Below are positions 6,800-14,864 of a stretch of 46,762 nt of DNA, piece after piece. The notes under the pieces are model-generated. The model was given only the letters and a program-made list of their open reading frames with translations. It did not search any database and was not told the DNA's origin. Source of the stretch: Streptomyces sp. ATexAB-D23 (lineage in GTDB: Bacteria; Actinomycetota; Actinomycetes; Streptomycetales; Streptomycetaceae); contig NZ_KB892028.1 in NCBI RefSeq assembly GCF_000373645.1, positions 1-46,762 on the forward strand. The letters run 5' to 3'. Numbering within the stretch: the stretch's first letter is position 1; the number at the start of each line of letters is the position of its first letter. Both the position numbers and the translations under genes were made by a program.

Positions 6800-7486
6800 A
6801 TGGACGCCCCCGCTCCCGCCCCCATCGACCTGCGCACCTGGCCGCGCGCGCAGCACTTCGCGCACTACCGGGACCGCGTGCCGTGCACGTACTCGATGAC
6901 GGTGGAGGTCGACGTCACCGGGTTCACGGCGGCGCTGCGCCGGTCGCCGCGCAAGTCGTACATCGCGCAGGTGTGGGCGCTGGCCACGGTGGTCAACCGG
7001 CACGAAGAGTTCAGGATGTGCCTTACGGGGTCGGGCGCCCCGGCGGTCTGGCCGGTCGTGCACCCGGCGTTCACGGTGTTCAACGCGGAGCGGGAGACGT
7101 TCGCGTGCGTATGGGCGCCGTACGACCCCGACTTCGGGGCGTTCCACGACCTCGCGGCCCCGCTGCTCGCGGAGCACGGACGGGCCACGGACTTCTTCCC
7201 GCAGGGGGCGCCGCCGCCGAACGCGTTCGACGTGTCGAGTCTGCCGTGGGCGTCCTTCACCGGGTTCAACCTCAACATCGGTGGCGGCTGGGACCACTTG
7301 GCGCCGATCTTCACCCTCGGCCGGTACACCGAACGCGAGGGCCGCACCGTGCTCCCCCTCTCCGTACAGATCCACCACGCCGCCGCTGACGGGTTCCACA
7401 CGGCGCGCCTGGTCAACGAGCTGGAGGAACTGATGGCGGAGCCTTCGGGGTGGCTGACCGCACGGCGCGAGGACGAGGGCGCGTAA
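6800..7486 (+). CDS. Chloramphenicol acetyltransferase-like enzyme (CatA type)
   Basis: A 228-residue protein of normal CatA length. The catalytic signature HHxxxDG is present as HHAAADG, with His192-His193 and Asp197 about 35 residues from the end. Upstream features fit the trimeric CAT fold: an early WPRAQHFAHYRD, a central NRHEEFRM, WPVVHPAFTVF, and SSLPWASFTGFNLN, where a Ser stabilises the tetrahedral intermediate. CatA enzymes transfer acetyl from acetyl-CoA to the 3-hydroxyl of chloramphenicol; the natural substrate of chromosomal Streptomyces copies may differ. The gene stands alone and is closed by a strong terminator. Confidence 0.9.
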   Translation: MDAPAPAPIDLRTWPRAQHFAHYRDRVPCTYSMTVEVDVTGFTAALRRSPRKSYIAQVWALATVVNRHEEFRMCLTGSGAPAVWPVVHPAFTVFNAERETFACVWAPYDPDFGAFHDLAAPLLAEHGRATDFFPQGAPPPNAFDVSSLPWASFTGFNLNIGGGWDHLAPIFTLGRYTEREGRTVLPLSVQIHHAAADGFHTARLVNELEELMAEPSGWLTARREDEGA

Positions 7487-7517
7487 GAGGGCCTGACGCG
7501 GCTGAGCGAGACGCGAC

Positions 7518-7563
7518 GCGGGGTGGTGCCGTCTCGCGCAGCCGCGAAACAGCACCACCCCGC
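7518..7563. terminator. Bidirectional hairpin between convergent genes
   Basis: A perfect 12-bp inverted repeat (GCGGGGTGGTGC at 7518-7529, GCACCACCCCGC at 7552-7563) with a 22-nt loop. It lies between the acetyltransferase stop and the convergent FG-GAP gene stop. There is no T-tract, as usual in Streptomyces. Confidence 0.8.
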
Positions 7564-7577
7564 TTCCTTCGGGTACG

Positions 7578-9074
7578 TCAGCCGATGTCCGGGCCGTTGT
7601 CGTTGGCCAGGTTCAGACCGAAGCGGGAGTTGAGCACCGGGGCGCCCAGGTCGACCGGGTTGAAGGCGGACGCGCCCGTCGCGGTCAGGCCCGTCGCGGT
7701 GCCGCGCAGGGACCACACCGCGCCGCCGTCCGCGACCGCGTCGAGGTCCTCGTCGGGAGCACCGGCCGCCAGGTCCGCCTTGCCGTCGTTGTCGATGTCG
7801 AGCAGCCGGACCGATGCGCCGAAGTGGTCACCGGTCTCCGCCACGCCCGGCACGCCGGCGGTCTCCTGGTGGAAGGCCTGCGAGCCGGTGCCGCTCAGAC
7901 CGCCGGGGCCGCCCTTCAGCAGCACCACCGCGCCGGCTCCCTGGACTTCCCCGATGGCCTCGAACGGCACGCCTGCGGCCAGGTCGGCGTAACCGTCGCC
8001 GTTGACGTCACCCGCGCTGAGCCGGGCGCCGAACTGGTCGCCCTTCTCGCTGACCCCGGGCACGCCCGCGGTGTCCTGGGTGATCGTCGTGGTCCGGGTG
8101 GTGCTGGGACCGGACGCGGAACCGTAGTGGATCTTGATGGTTCCGGGGTCCGTGGCCAGGTCCGCCACGTTGCCGTTGGGGATCACCCGGGTGGCGAGGT
8201 CGGCCTTGCCGTCGTTGTCGAAGTCACCGACGGCGGTGGCCCCGGCGCTCGGGAGCGCGGTCGGTGACTTCGACAGGCCGTTCGGGGTGCCCAGCCACAG
8301 CTTGCCGCCGTCGGCGTGGTTGTCGCTCACGAAGAACGTGCACAGGTCGTCGATGCCGTCGCCGTTGAAGTCGCCGGCCGCGGTGTCCGACATGCGGCTG
8401 CCCGTGTCGGACATGAAGATCCGCTGCTCGCGGGTGGGTTCCCCGTCCCGGGTGAACGGCCCGTAGAGCACGCTGCGCTGGTCCCCGTCGTCCCCGCGCA
8501 GCATCATCAGGTCCGTCGTCCCGTCACCGTCGAAGTCACCGGCGGTGAGGTTGTCTCCCAGCTGGGTGTCGGGGGCATCCGGGATACGGACCGCGCCCTG
8601 CCCGGTGATGCCGCCGGTGTCGCCCCACAGGATGATGACGGAGCCGTTGACGGCGGCACCCGGGAGCATGAACCTTTCGTGGGTGACCAGTGCGAGGTCG
8701 GTCAGCCCGTCGTGGTCGAGGTCTGCGGCGAGCAGTCGGTAGCCGAAGCCGTGATCGTCACCGGGCGCCCCCGGCACGCCCGGGGTGTTCTGATCGATGA
8801 CCGTGGTGTTCGCTGCCGTCAGACCGTTGGCCGAGCCGTAGCTGACGGCGATGTAACCGGCTCGGGCATGGCCGTCGACCGTGGCGGCGGGGGCGGCGAC
8901 GGCGAGGTCCTGATAGCCGTCCCCGTTGAAGTCCTCGCGCACGGTGGTGGTGGCTGTGCTCCCGGGCGCGGCCGTACCCGCGGACGTACCGCCGGGAGCC
9001 GCGACGGCCGTACCGGCCGTACCGGCCGACAGTGCCGCGGCTGCGCAGACGGCTATGGCCAGCGTGGTGCGCAT
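7578..9074 (-). CDS. Secreted FG-GAP/VCBS repeat protein (beta-propeller, integrin alpha-like)
   Basis: Encodes ~498 residues. A Sec signal peptide is clear (MRTTLAIAVCAAAALSAGTAGTAVAAP). Seven calcium-binding loops of the DxDxDGxxDL type follow: DFNGDGYQDL, DLDHDGLTDL, DFDGDGTTDL, DFNGDGIDDL, DFDNDGKADL, DVNGDGYADL and DIDNDGKADL. Seven blades match a full propeller. ATG 9074 lies 11 nt after AAGGAGG; an in-frame GTG at 9080 is better spaced (5 nt). Proteins of this type are exported and act in adhesion or binding; no enzymatic domain is attached. It is divergent from the lipoprotein at 9430 and ends at a shared terminator. Confidence 0.92.
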   Translation of the reverse strand: MRTTLAIAVCAAAALSAGTAGTAVAAPGGTSAGTAAPGSTATTTVREDFNGDGYQDLAVAAPAATVDGHARAGYIAVSYGSANGLTAANTTVIDQNTPGVPGAPGDDHGFGYRLLAADLDHDGLTDLALVTHERFMLPGAAVNGSVIILWGDTGGITGQGAVRIPDAPDTQLGDNLTAGDFDGDGTTDLMMLRGDDGDQRSVLYGPFTRDGEPTREQRIFMSDTGSRMSDTAAGDFNGDGIDDLCTFFVSDNHADGGKLWLGTPNGLSKSPTALPSAGATAVGDFDNDGKADLATRVIPNGNVADLATDPGTIKIHYGSASGPSTTRTTTITQDTAGVPGVSEKGDQFGARLSAGDVNGDGYADLAAGVPFEAIGEVQGAGAVVLLKGGPGGLSGTGSQAFHQETAGVPGVAETGDHFGASVRLLDIDNDGKADLAAGAPDEDLDAVADGGAVWSLRGTATGLTATGASAFNPVDLGAPVLNSRFGLNLANDNGPDIG

Positions 9075-9429
9075 GCCCACAAAATCCTCCTTGGTCGCGT
9101 ACGCGGAGCCAATGGCGTACGAGGTATGAGGGCTCGCATGGGAGACACGTACGACGGGGAGAAGGTTGCACGGCGAACGGACGGTGAACTCGGTTGCCGG
9201 GCAAGGCAGTCGGGGCGGTCGGGGGGCTGTCCTCGCCCCCCGCGCCGCTGTTGGGAGGGCCGGAAACGTCGGTACTGCGGTCATCCCGATCGCGTCATGG
9301 CTTCGTAACCGCGGCTCCCGTTGGTCGCCGCATCGGGCAGAGTCATGATCAAGTACGGATGCGAGCCAGCCATGACCAAGCTTCGGCCGCATCACCACGA
9401 CCGTTCACGACCCGTTGGGGGAACCCGCC
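9075..9429. other. Divergent intergenic region with a G-rich hairpin
   Basis: A 355-bp gap between the divergent FG-GAP and lipoprotein genes; no ORF is supported. CGGGGGGC at 9220-9227 and GCCCCCCG at 9235-9242 form an 8-bp stem with a 7-nt loop. Short near-repeats of CATGATCAAG and CATGACCAAG at 9342-9381 lie upstream of the lipoprotein. Promoters for both genes should be here, but no clear -35/-10 pair stands out. Confidence 0.4.
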
Positions 9430-10209
9430 ATGCTTCGCAGCCACCTTCGCAAGACCGTCCTCACCGCCTCCGCCCTGCTGGCCACGACGCTGCTGCTCAC
9501 GTCCTGCCAGGACGGGGACGCGGAAGGCGTCGGCGCGTCGGACGCGCCCTCGGCGTCCGAGTCGGCAGCCACGGGCGGGGCCGGCGGCAAGGACGGCGGC
9601 GACGGCGCGCAGTCGGGCAAGGGCTCGGGCGACAAGGTGAACGGCACTTGGGCCGGCGCCGTCTCCTACGTGGCGCCGGGCAAGTACTTGGTGACCCGCA
9701 AGGGGGAGGCGGGGCAGGCGTTCTTCACCTCGGAGGACACCGACATCGAGGGCGCGGGCAAGATCTGCGGCGACGCGGACGGCCAGGCGGCGACCCCTTG
9801 CAGCGAGGACCAGCTCGAAGCGGCGGCCAAGAAGGGCTTCGGCGCGACGGTCAAGCTCGAAAACGGTGTCGCGGTCAGCATCATCGAGGACCACGCCGAC
9901 AGCGGCGGCGGGACCGACGACGACTCGGGCAAGGGCGAGGCGTCCGGTCTCTTCACCGGGACGCTCGGATACATGGCTCCGGGCAAGTACACCCTGACGA
10001 AGACGTTCGAGGGCCCGGACCGCATGTTCTTCACCGCCACCACCACCAAGATCAACGGCGCCGGGTGGATCTGCGGGGACCCGGACGGCCAGTCCACCAA
10101 GCAGTGCACCGAGGACGAACTCGAAGCGGCGGCCAAGAAGGGCGGCATCATCGTCGTCGTCGATGTGAAGGACGGTGTCGCCGTCGCGATTGACGAGAAC
10201 CACAACTGA
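9430..10209 (+). CDS. Lipoprotein with two tandem copies of one ~85-residue domain
   Basis: A 259-residue protein with a type II signal peptide ending in a lipobox (LLLTSC) at about residue 26. A Gly/Ser/Asp linker follows. Two related units come next: unit 1 has YVAPGKYLVTRKGEAGQAFFTSEDTDIEGAGKICGD, unit 2 has YMAPGKYTLTKTFEGPDRMFFTATTTKINGAGWICGD. Each continues with CxEDxLEAAAKKG and ends in GVAVxIxExH. Each unit carries two Cys, probably one disulfide. GGGGGA precedes ATG 9430; an in-frame GTG at 9415 is less likely. The domain is not one I can name. It should be anchored to the outer face of the membrane. Confidence 0.85.
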   Translation: MLRSHLRKTVLTASALLATTLLLTSCQDGDAEGVGASDAPSASESAATGGAGGKDGGDGAQSGKGSGDKVNGTWAGAVSYVAPGKYLVTRKGEAGQAFFTSEDTDIEGAGKICGDADGQAATPCSEDQLEAAAKKGFGATVKLENGVAVSIIEDHADSGGGTDDDSGKGEASGLFTGTLGYMAPGKYTLTKTFEGPDRMFFTATTTKINGAGWICGDPDGQSTKQCTEDELEAAAKKGGIIVVVDVKDGVAVAIDENHN

Positions 10210-10253
10210 GTCCCCGCGAGCGCGGGTCCGGAGCCCGAGCCGCCGAGTGACTG

Positions 10254-10284
10254 CCGCCGCCTGCCCTTCCCGGGCAGGCGGCGG
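10254..10284. terminator. Bidirectional hairpin terminator
   Basis: A perfect 13-bp stem (CCGCCGCCTGCCC at 10254-10266, its complement at 10272-10284) with a 5-nt loop TTCCC. It lies between the lipoprotein stop and the convergent membrane-protein stop at 10288. Confidence 0.85.
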
Positions 10285-10287
10285 AGG

Positions 10288-11151
10288 TCATTCGGCGGCC
10301 TGGTGGGCGGAGAGTATGCGCACCGCCTCCCGGGGACTGTCCACGGCGAACCGGACTTCCCGTACGTCCTGTGGCGGCTTTCCGGGCTTGGGCGCGACGG
10401 GGCAGGGCTCGCGCAAGGTGACGCTCAGGGTGGTGGAGTCGCTGATGGGCATCGCGAGGACACCGTCGTGGATCTGCACGGCCCTTCGGTAACCACTGTG
10501 GCGGCTCATGCGGACGGACTCGACGTGGGCGAGAGGGATCTCGATCCGCACGAAGTGGGCGAAGCGGAGCACCATCCTGCCGCCACCGACGACATGCGGG
10601 CGGACGGACAGCGCCGCGACGAAGCCGAGGACCCAGAGGGTCCCGTAGACGGAGATCACGAGCAGCACGACACGCACGCCGGACCAGGGCACCAGGAACT
10701 CGACGGCGCCGATCTCCAACGGTACGAGGAAGACCATCGCCCACATGACCGGCTTGATCTCCGAGCCATAGGTCAGAACGGCATACCCCGCCGGTGTGTC
10801 CGGCTTACGACGTATCCACAGCCAGAGGGCGCGGAACAGGCCGAACTCCAGGCCCACCGCCCTGGCGACGGGGGACGGCAGCACAGCGGCCAACGCCCTG
10901 TCGAGGGCTTCCTGCCCGTCGGCGCCCCGGGCCCTGGACGCCTTGTAGGCCCGCCCGGCCAGGGCGAACTCGGTGAGGACGATCCCGGCCAGCAACAGCT
11001 CGACCAGCAGCCCCACGGCCACGGCCTCACCCGGGCCGAAGACCCCGCCCCACACGAGGCAGACCTCGGCGACGACAACGGCGGGCGCCACCCACCGGGC
11101 CCCGGCCCTCCACGCCCTCCGCACCGCCAACCGCCCTCCCCCGCCGGACAT
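10288..11151 (-). CDS. Integral membrane protein, unknown function
   Basis: About 287 residues from ATG 11151, which follows GGGAGGGGG at short distance; a GTG at 11208 lacks a site. Hydrophobic segments appear at about residues 20-40 (WVAPAVVVAEVCLVWGGVF), 45-65 (AVAVGLLVELLLAGIVLTEF), 135-155 (VMWAMVFLVPLEIGAVEFLVP) and 160-185 (VRVVLLVISVYGTLWVLGFVAAL). A C-terminal soluble beta-rich domain (RMVLRFAHFVRIEIPLAHVESVRMS...LSVTLREP) resembles a PH-like module. No catalytic motif is seen. It stands alone, convergent with the lipoprotein. Confidence 0.75.
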   Translation of the reverse strand: MSGGGGRLAVRRAWRAGARWVAPAVVVAEVCLVWGGVFGPGEAVAVGLLVELLLAGIVLTEFALAGRAYKASRARGADGQEALDRALAAVLPSPVARAVGLEFGLFRALWLWIRRKPDTPAGYAVLTYGSEIKPVMWAMVFLVPLEIGAVEFLVPWSGVRVVLLVISVYGTLWVLGFVAALSVRPHVVGGGRMVLRFAHFVRIEIPLAHVESVRMSRHSGYRRAVQIHDGVLAMPISDSTTLSVTLREPCPVAPKPGKPPQDVREVRFAVDSPREAVRILSAHQAAE

Positions 11152-11239
11152 CCCCCTCCCACTGTTCCCCGAGCGCGCCGCGCGCGTCGAGGCCGCGGGC
11201 AGGATCACGCCAGGAGCAAGGGCACGCCCGGCCGGGCGG

Positions 11240-12094
11240 TCAGCCCCGCAGCTCGGCCACGTCCGCCTCGCCGAGGACCAGGTCGCCGGCCGCCATGTTC
11301 TCCTCCAGGTGGGCGAGGTCGCCCGTGCCGGGGATGGCGAGCATCACCGGGGACGAGGCGAGCAGCAGGGCGAGCTGCACCTGCGCGACCGTCGCGCCGA
11401 GCCGGGCCGCGACCTTCTCCAGCCGCCGCGTGTCGAGGGGTTCACGGCCACCGCCGAGCGGGAAGAACGGCACGTACGCGATCCCGGCGGCCTCGCACTC
11501 CGCGAGCAGCGCCAGGTCGTCGGCGTACGGGTTCTGTACGCACGCCACGGGCCCCACGGCCCGCGCCTCGGCGAGCTGGGCGGCGTCGACGTTGCTGACG
11601 CCGAGGTGCCGGATCAGGCCCTCCTCGCGGAGTTCGGCCAGCACGGCGAACCGCTCGGCCACGGACTCGCCGCCCGGTGCGCTCAGGCCGCCGACCCGGA
11701 GGTTGACGAGATCGAGGCGGTCGACGCCCAGGGCGCGCAGGTCGGCCTCGACCAGGCCGCGCAGCTGGTCGGGGGTGGCCTGCCCGCTCGGCATGCCGTC
11801 CGGTCCGGGGAGCGGGCCGACCTTCGTCGCGATGACCAGGCCGTCGCGGTAGGGGGCCAGGGCCTCGCGGATCAGCGTGTTGGCCCGTACGTCGCCCCGG
11901 GCGTAGAAGGCGGCCGTGTCGATGTGGTTCACGCCCAGCTCCACCGCTCGGCGGAGCACCGCGATGCCGTTCTCCGGGGTGCGGGTGGGGCCGTCGAACG
12001 TGCTCATCGGCAGGCGCATGGCGCCGAAGCCCAGGCGGTTGACGGGGAGGTCGCCGCCGAGGTCGAAGGTGCTGGGGTGCGTGGAGATCGTCAT
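11240..12094 (-). CDS. Aldo/keto reductase
   Basis: A 284-residue AKR. NADPH-barrel landmarks: LGFGAMRLP, then HIDTAAFY containing the catalytic Asp and Tyr, and IATKVG with the catalytic Lys. The usual active-site His position in DLVxxHW reads DLVNLRV, so it is replaced by Arg, as in some AKR subfamilies. LGVSN and the C-terminal IPGTG cofactor-binding segment are intact. It reduces carbonyls with NADPH; the substrate is unknown. It is divergent from a PLD-like/HTH regulator across 67 bp that holds a palindrome, so that regulator is the likely controller. Confidence 0.92.
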   Translation of the reverse strand: MTISTHPSTFDLGGDLPVNRLGFGAMRLPMSTFDGPTRTPENGIAVLRRAVELGVNHIDTAAFYARGDVRANTLIREALAPYRDGLVIATKVGPLPGPDGMPSGQATPDQLRGLVEADLRALGVDRLDLVNLRVGGLSAPGGESVAERFAVLAELREEGLIRHLGVSNVDAAQLAEARAVGPVACVQNPYADDLALLAECEAAGIAYVPFFPLGGGREPLDTRRLEKVAARLGATVAQVQLALLLASSPVMLAIPGTGDLAHLEENMAAGDLVLGEADVAELRG

Positions 12095-12135
12095 GGCCTC
12101 ATGGTGTCGCGGGGGTCCCGGCGCGTCCCAATCCG

Positions 12136-12151
12136 TGGCAGTTTGCTGCCA
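12136..12151. promoter_or_regulatory. Palindrome TGGCAG-TTTG-CTGCCA between divergent genes
   Basis: Perfect 6-bp arms with a 4-bp spacer, 10 bp before the regulator ATG and about 40 bp from the reductase start. Placement suits a single operator controlling both divergent genes, probably bound by the regulator at 12162. Confidence 0.6.
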
Positions 12152-12161
12152 GACTCACGGT

Positions 12162-12839
12162 ATGCGGAACGAACAGATCTTCTCCGTCCGCGGGGACGCG
12201 GAACTCCTCGCGCGCGCCGGTCACTTCTTCGAGTCCGCCCGCACCGACTTCCTGTGCGCCGCCCGGGACCTGAGCACCTGGGCGCAGCCGGAGGCCAGGG
12301 CCGCGATCCAGCGCCGGATGCGTCCCGCGGCCTCCCCGGGCTTCACCACGCGCAAGCTGCTCAGCCCGGTCGCGCTCACCGACGAGGGATCCCGCGCGCA
12401 CCTGCGGCAGGTACGGAGCAACGGGGCTCAGGTGCGGATCACCGACTCGGCACTGCCGCACGAGACGATCATCATCGACCGGCGCGTGATGATCCTGGCC
12501 GGCCGGGACTCGCCGACCGGCCGCGAGTACTCCGTCACGACGTCACAGAACATGATCGACGGCGTCCACTCGTTGTTCTCCGCGATGTGGGACCAGTCGA
12601 CGGACTACGACGCCTATCTGCGCACCGACACCCCGCACCTGGACGCCGACGCCCGTGTGATCCTCGAAGCCCTCGGCTCCGGCCTCACCGACGCGTCGGC
12701 CTCCCGCCGCCTCGGCCTCTCCCTGCGCACGTACCGGCGCCGCGTGGCCGACCTGATGGTCACCCTGGAGGCCGGCTCCCGCTTCCAGGCGGGGCTGCGG
12801 GCGGGCGAGCTGGGGCTGCCGGGGCGAGTGGGGCGCTGA
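12162..12839 (+). CDS. TrmB/PLD-like sensor with C-terminal LuxR-type helix-turn-helix
   Basis: A 225-residue protein. Residues ~1-130 look like the phospholipase-D-like sensor module seen in such Streptomyces regulators (HFFESARTDFLCAARDLSTWAQ, HLRQVRSNGAQVRITDSALPHETIIIDRRVMILAGR). The last ~70 residues are a helix-turn-helix (DARVILEALGSGLTDASASRRLGLSLRTYRRRVADLMVTL), as in LuxR/GerE outputs. ATG 12162 has no strong ribosome site, so translation may be leaderless. The divergent neighbour is an aldo/keto reductase. The signal sensed is unknown. Confidence 0.8.
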   Translation: MRNEQIFSVRGDAELLARAGHFFESARTDFLCAARDLSTWAQPEARAAIQRRMRPAASPGFTTRKLLSPVALTDEGSRAHLRQVRSNGAQVRITDSALPHETIIIDRRVMILAGRDSPTGREYSVTTSQNMIDGVHSLFSAMWDQSTDYDAYLRTDTPHLDADARVILEALGSGLTDASASRRLGLSLRTYRRRVADLMVTLEAGSRFQAGLRAGELGLPGRVGR

Positions 12840-12855
12840 CCGGTTCGCGGGCGCC

Positions 12856-13224
12856 TCATCCCTGCGGGATCGGCTGGGTGAGGTTCACCGCGTTGCCGTC
12901 GGGGTCGCGGATGTGGGCGACGCGCTGTCCCCACGGCATGTCGCTGGGGCCACCGCTGACCGAGCCGCCCAGCGCCTCCACCCGGTTGAGCGTGGCGTGG
13001 ACGTCATCGACGCCGATGCTGAGCAGAATGCGCGGCGCCGCCCCGGGCTCCAGGTCCGGCTTCGCGACCACCCCGAGGTCGGTGTCGCCGATGCGCAGGC
13101 CGAGGTAGAAGGCCGGGCCCTCCGCAGGCACCCGGAAGATCTCCTCGGCGCCGAACAGATCCGTATAGAAGCCGACCAGAACGTCCTGGTCGGCGGTCAG
13201 GATGACGGGCTGGATGGTGGACAT
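12856..13224 (-). CDS. VOC (glyoxalase/bleomycin-resistance fold) protein
   Basis: A 122-residue protein, the normal size for a single VOC unit with two beta-alpha-beta-beta-beta modules. It starts MSTIQPVILTADQDVLVGFYTDLFGAEEIFRV and ends in HIRDPDGNAVNLTQP, the typical DPDGN closing motif. AGGAG lies 5 nt before ATG 13224; an in-frame ATG at 13284 with GAGGAG would add 20 residues. Metal-ligand positions are not all present, so it could be an enzyme or a binding protein. Substrate unknown. Confidence 0.88.
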   Translation of the reverse strand: MSTIQPVILTADQDVLVGFYTDLFGAEEIFRVPAEGPAFYLGLRIGDTDLGVVAKPDLEPGAAPRILLSIGVDDVHATLNRVEALGGSVSGGPSDMPWGQRVAHIRDPDGNAVNLTQPIPQG

Positions 13225-13354
13225 GGCACTCCTGTCGTGAACGATCGCGTCACTGGATGGACCGTTCGCGAACGCTGAACTCATCGGCGGGACTCCTCGG
13301 CGGACGCCTTGCCGCTGAGGGACCGGCCTGCCGGACGGCGTGCGGCGGGTTGGC

Positions 13355-13921
13355 TCAGGAAGGCGCGCCCGGGGCATCGGCACGGCCGGTCAGCTGACGC
13401 AGCCGGGTGAGTGCGGCCTGCGTGGACGCGATCAGCTCGCCGTCCCCCCTGGCGATCCGCAGCCGCAGCGCCTCCCGCAGAAGGGCCTCCGCGTCCGCGA
13501 GGTCCCCGTGCTCCATCAGGTGCTTGCCGGTGTGCTGGAGCGCGAAGTCGACAAGCTCCGGGTGCCGGCTCCGGGCGGTGTCCAGGGCACCGCGGTAGAA
13601 CGCTTCCGCGGCCCGCCACTCCCCGGTGTACCGGTACGAGTCACCGAGGTTGATCCCCGTGGCGACGACCGCGTGCGTGTCGCCGATCACCTCGGCCAGG
13701 GCGAGCGACCGCCGGAGATACGTACGGGCCTCCTCGTGACGGCCCAGGCACATCTGCCCGACGCCGATCCACCGGGTCAGCACCCGGACGCGGGCGGGGC
13801 CGGCCCCCTTGGGCAAGGCCGCCAGCTCCTGCCGCAGTCGGCCGACCCGTGCGATCAGGGCGCCCCGGTCGACCGGGACCATCCGCAGGTCGGCGTCTTG
13901 GGTGATCAGATGGTCGAGCAC
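13355..13921 (-). CDS. Tetratricopeptide-repeat protein
   Basis: Encodes 188 residues from GTG 13921, preceded by GGAAGGTGA. At least three TPR-like helix pairs are visible: GVGQMCLGRHEEARTYLRRSLALAEVIGD, NLGDSYRYTGEWRAAEAFYRGALDTARS and HTGKHLMEHGDLADAEALLREALRLRIA. There is no signal peptide or catalytic domain. TPRs mediate protein-protein contacts; the partner is unknown. It is shorter than the TPR regulators of Streptomyces and lacks an attached HTH. Confidence 0.85.
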   Translation of the reverse strand: MLDHLITQDADLRMVPVDRGALIARVGRLRQELAALPKGAGPARVRVLTRWIGVGQMCLGRHEEARTYLRRSLALAEVIGDTHAVVATGINLGDSYRYTGEWRAAEAFYRGALDTARSRHPELVDFALQHTGKHLMEHGDLADAEALLREALRLRIARGDGELIASTQAALTRLRQLTGRADAPGAPS

Positions 13922-14020
13922 GGGTCACCTTCCTCTCGGCCGGTTGGGGCGACGACGCGGGCCGCCCGGCGCGCGCCCGCTGGTGCGCGACAAGCCTTCG
14001 GCCCGCGAGTGGGCGGCGGA

Positions 14021-14755
14021 TCAGACGCGCAGGCGATTCATGGCCGCTTCGAGGCGAAGGGTCGAACTCGTCAGCAGGCTGTCCAACCGCGAGGAGAGCG
14101 AGGCGTCCAGGACTTCCATGGTCATCAGCGTGGTGATGTTTCGCCCCATTCGGATCCTGTAGATATCCCACCGGATGAGGGACTTGCCCTTCGTGTATCC
14201 CTCAGTAGTCGATTTGCTCTCTATCTCGAACGCCTCGATGTCGTCACCACGCCTGCTGGTGCTCAGTTCGGAGATGTCCGCAGACGCTCCCTTTTCGCCC
14301 CCCAGAGCGAACTTGACGCCGTCGCAGCGGAGCGGGACTTCGGACAGCTTGTCGAAGATGTCGAGGGCGGAATCATCTCGATAACTTTCCACGATCGACC
14401 ACACGAACCGACTCTCGTCCTTACTGGTGTACCCGGCACCGGCCTGAGCGGCCCGATGCGACTGAAAACCGGACTCCGGGAACAAGGCCGCATCACATCC
14501 CGCGTCGCCGGTCTTCATTTCCCCGATGCCACCCAATTCGGGCTCATCGGATCTTTCGACCCGCCACCCCGCCCCGATGTCCGCCGGTTGCAGCACGGCT
14601 CTCCGCGCCCACGCAGAAGTCAGCGCCGGAGGAACTTGAGGGGTGGCCTTCGCCGTCGAGTCACCCACAGATCCCTCATCCGTGGTCGCGCCCGAGCATC
14701 CGACCCCCAGGAGTAAGACTCCGAGAGCGATGAGTGCCTTGACCTTCCGATGCAT
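14021..14755 (-). CDS. Putative lipoprotein, unknown
   Basis: A 244-residue protein with a lipoprotein signal (MHRKVKALIALGVLLLGVGC; lipobox LGVGC). The mature part has PQVPPALTSAWARRAVLQPADIGAGWRVERS, which resembles the start of actinobacterial PknH-sensor-like or surface lipoproteins. It also has two Cys (DAGCDAALFP and LRCDGVKF) likely to form a disulfide, and ends in a helical tail. GGGGGA lies 7 nt before the ATG. It is divergent from a TetR gene across twin palindromes, so the TetR probably represses it. Confidence 0.82.
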   Translation of the reverse strand: MHRKVKALIALGVLLLGVGCSGATTDEGSVGDSTAKATPQVPPALTSAWARRAVLQPADIGAGWRVERSDEPELGGIGEMKTGDAGCDAALFPESGFQSHRAAQAGAGYTSKDESRFVWSIVESYRDDSALDIFDKLSEVPLRCDGVKFALGGEKGASADISELSTSRRGDDIEAFEIESKSTTEGYTKGKSLIRWDIYRIRMGRNITTLMTMEVLDASLSSRLDSLLTSSTLRLEAAMNRLRV

Positions 14756-14774
14756 CACGATTCCCCCGTCGCCG

Positions 14775-14817
14775 AGTATGGGCGTGTGCCCATACTGTAT
14801 GGGCGCACGCCCATACA
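14775..14817. promoter_or_regulatory. Twin 22-bp palindromes, probable TetR operators
   Basis: Palindrome 1 spans 14775-14796 (arms AGTATGGGC and GCCCATACT around GTGT). Palindrome 2 spans 14796-14817 (arms TGTATGGGCG and CGCCCATACA around CA). They share one base pair and their centres are exactly 21 bp apart, two helical turns. They sit between the lipoprotein start (14755) and the TetR start (14865). Confidence 0.8.
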
Positions 14818-14864
14818 GGCAATACTCAGGAGCGGACACACCGAACGGCCGGAGGAAAAGACGT

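Noticed and set aside
10973..13108. 711-residue plus-strand ORF
   Set aside because: It lies antisense to the membrane protein and aldo/keto reductase and out of frame with the PLD-like regulator; composition is shadow-like.
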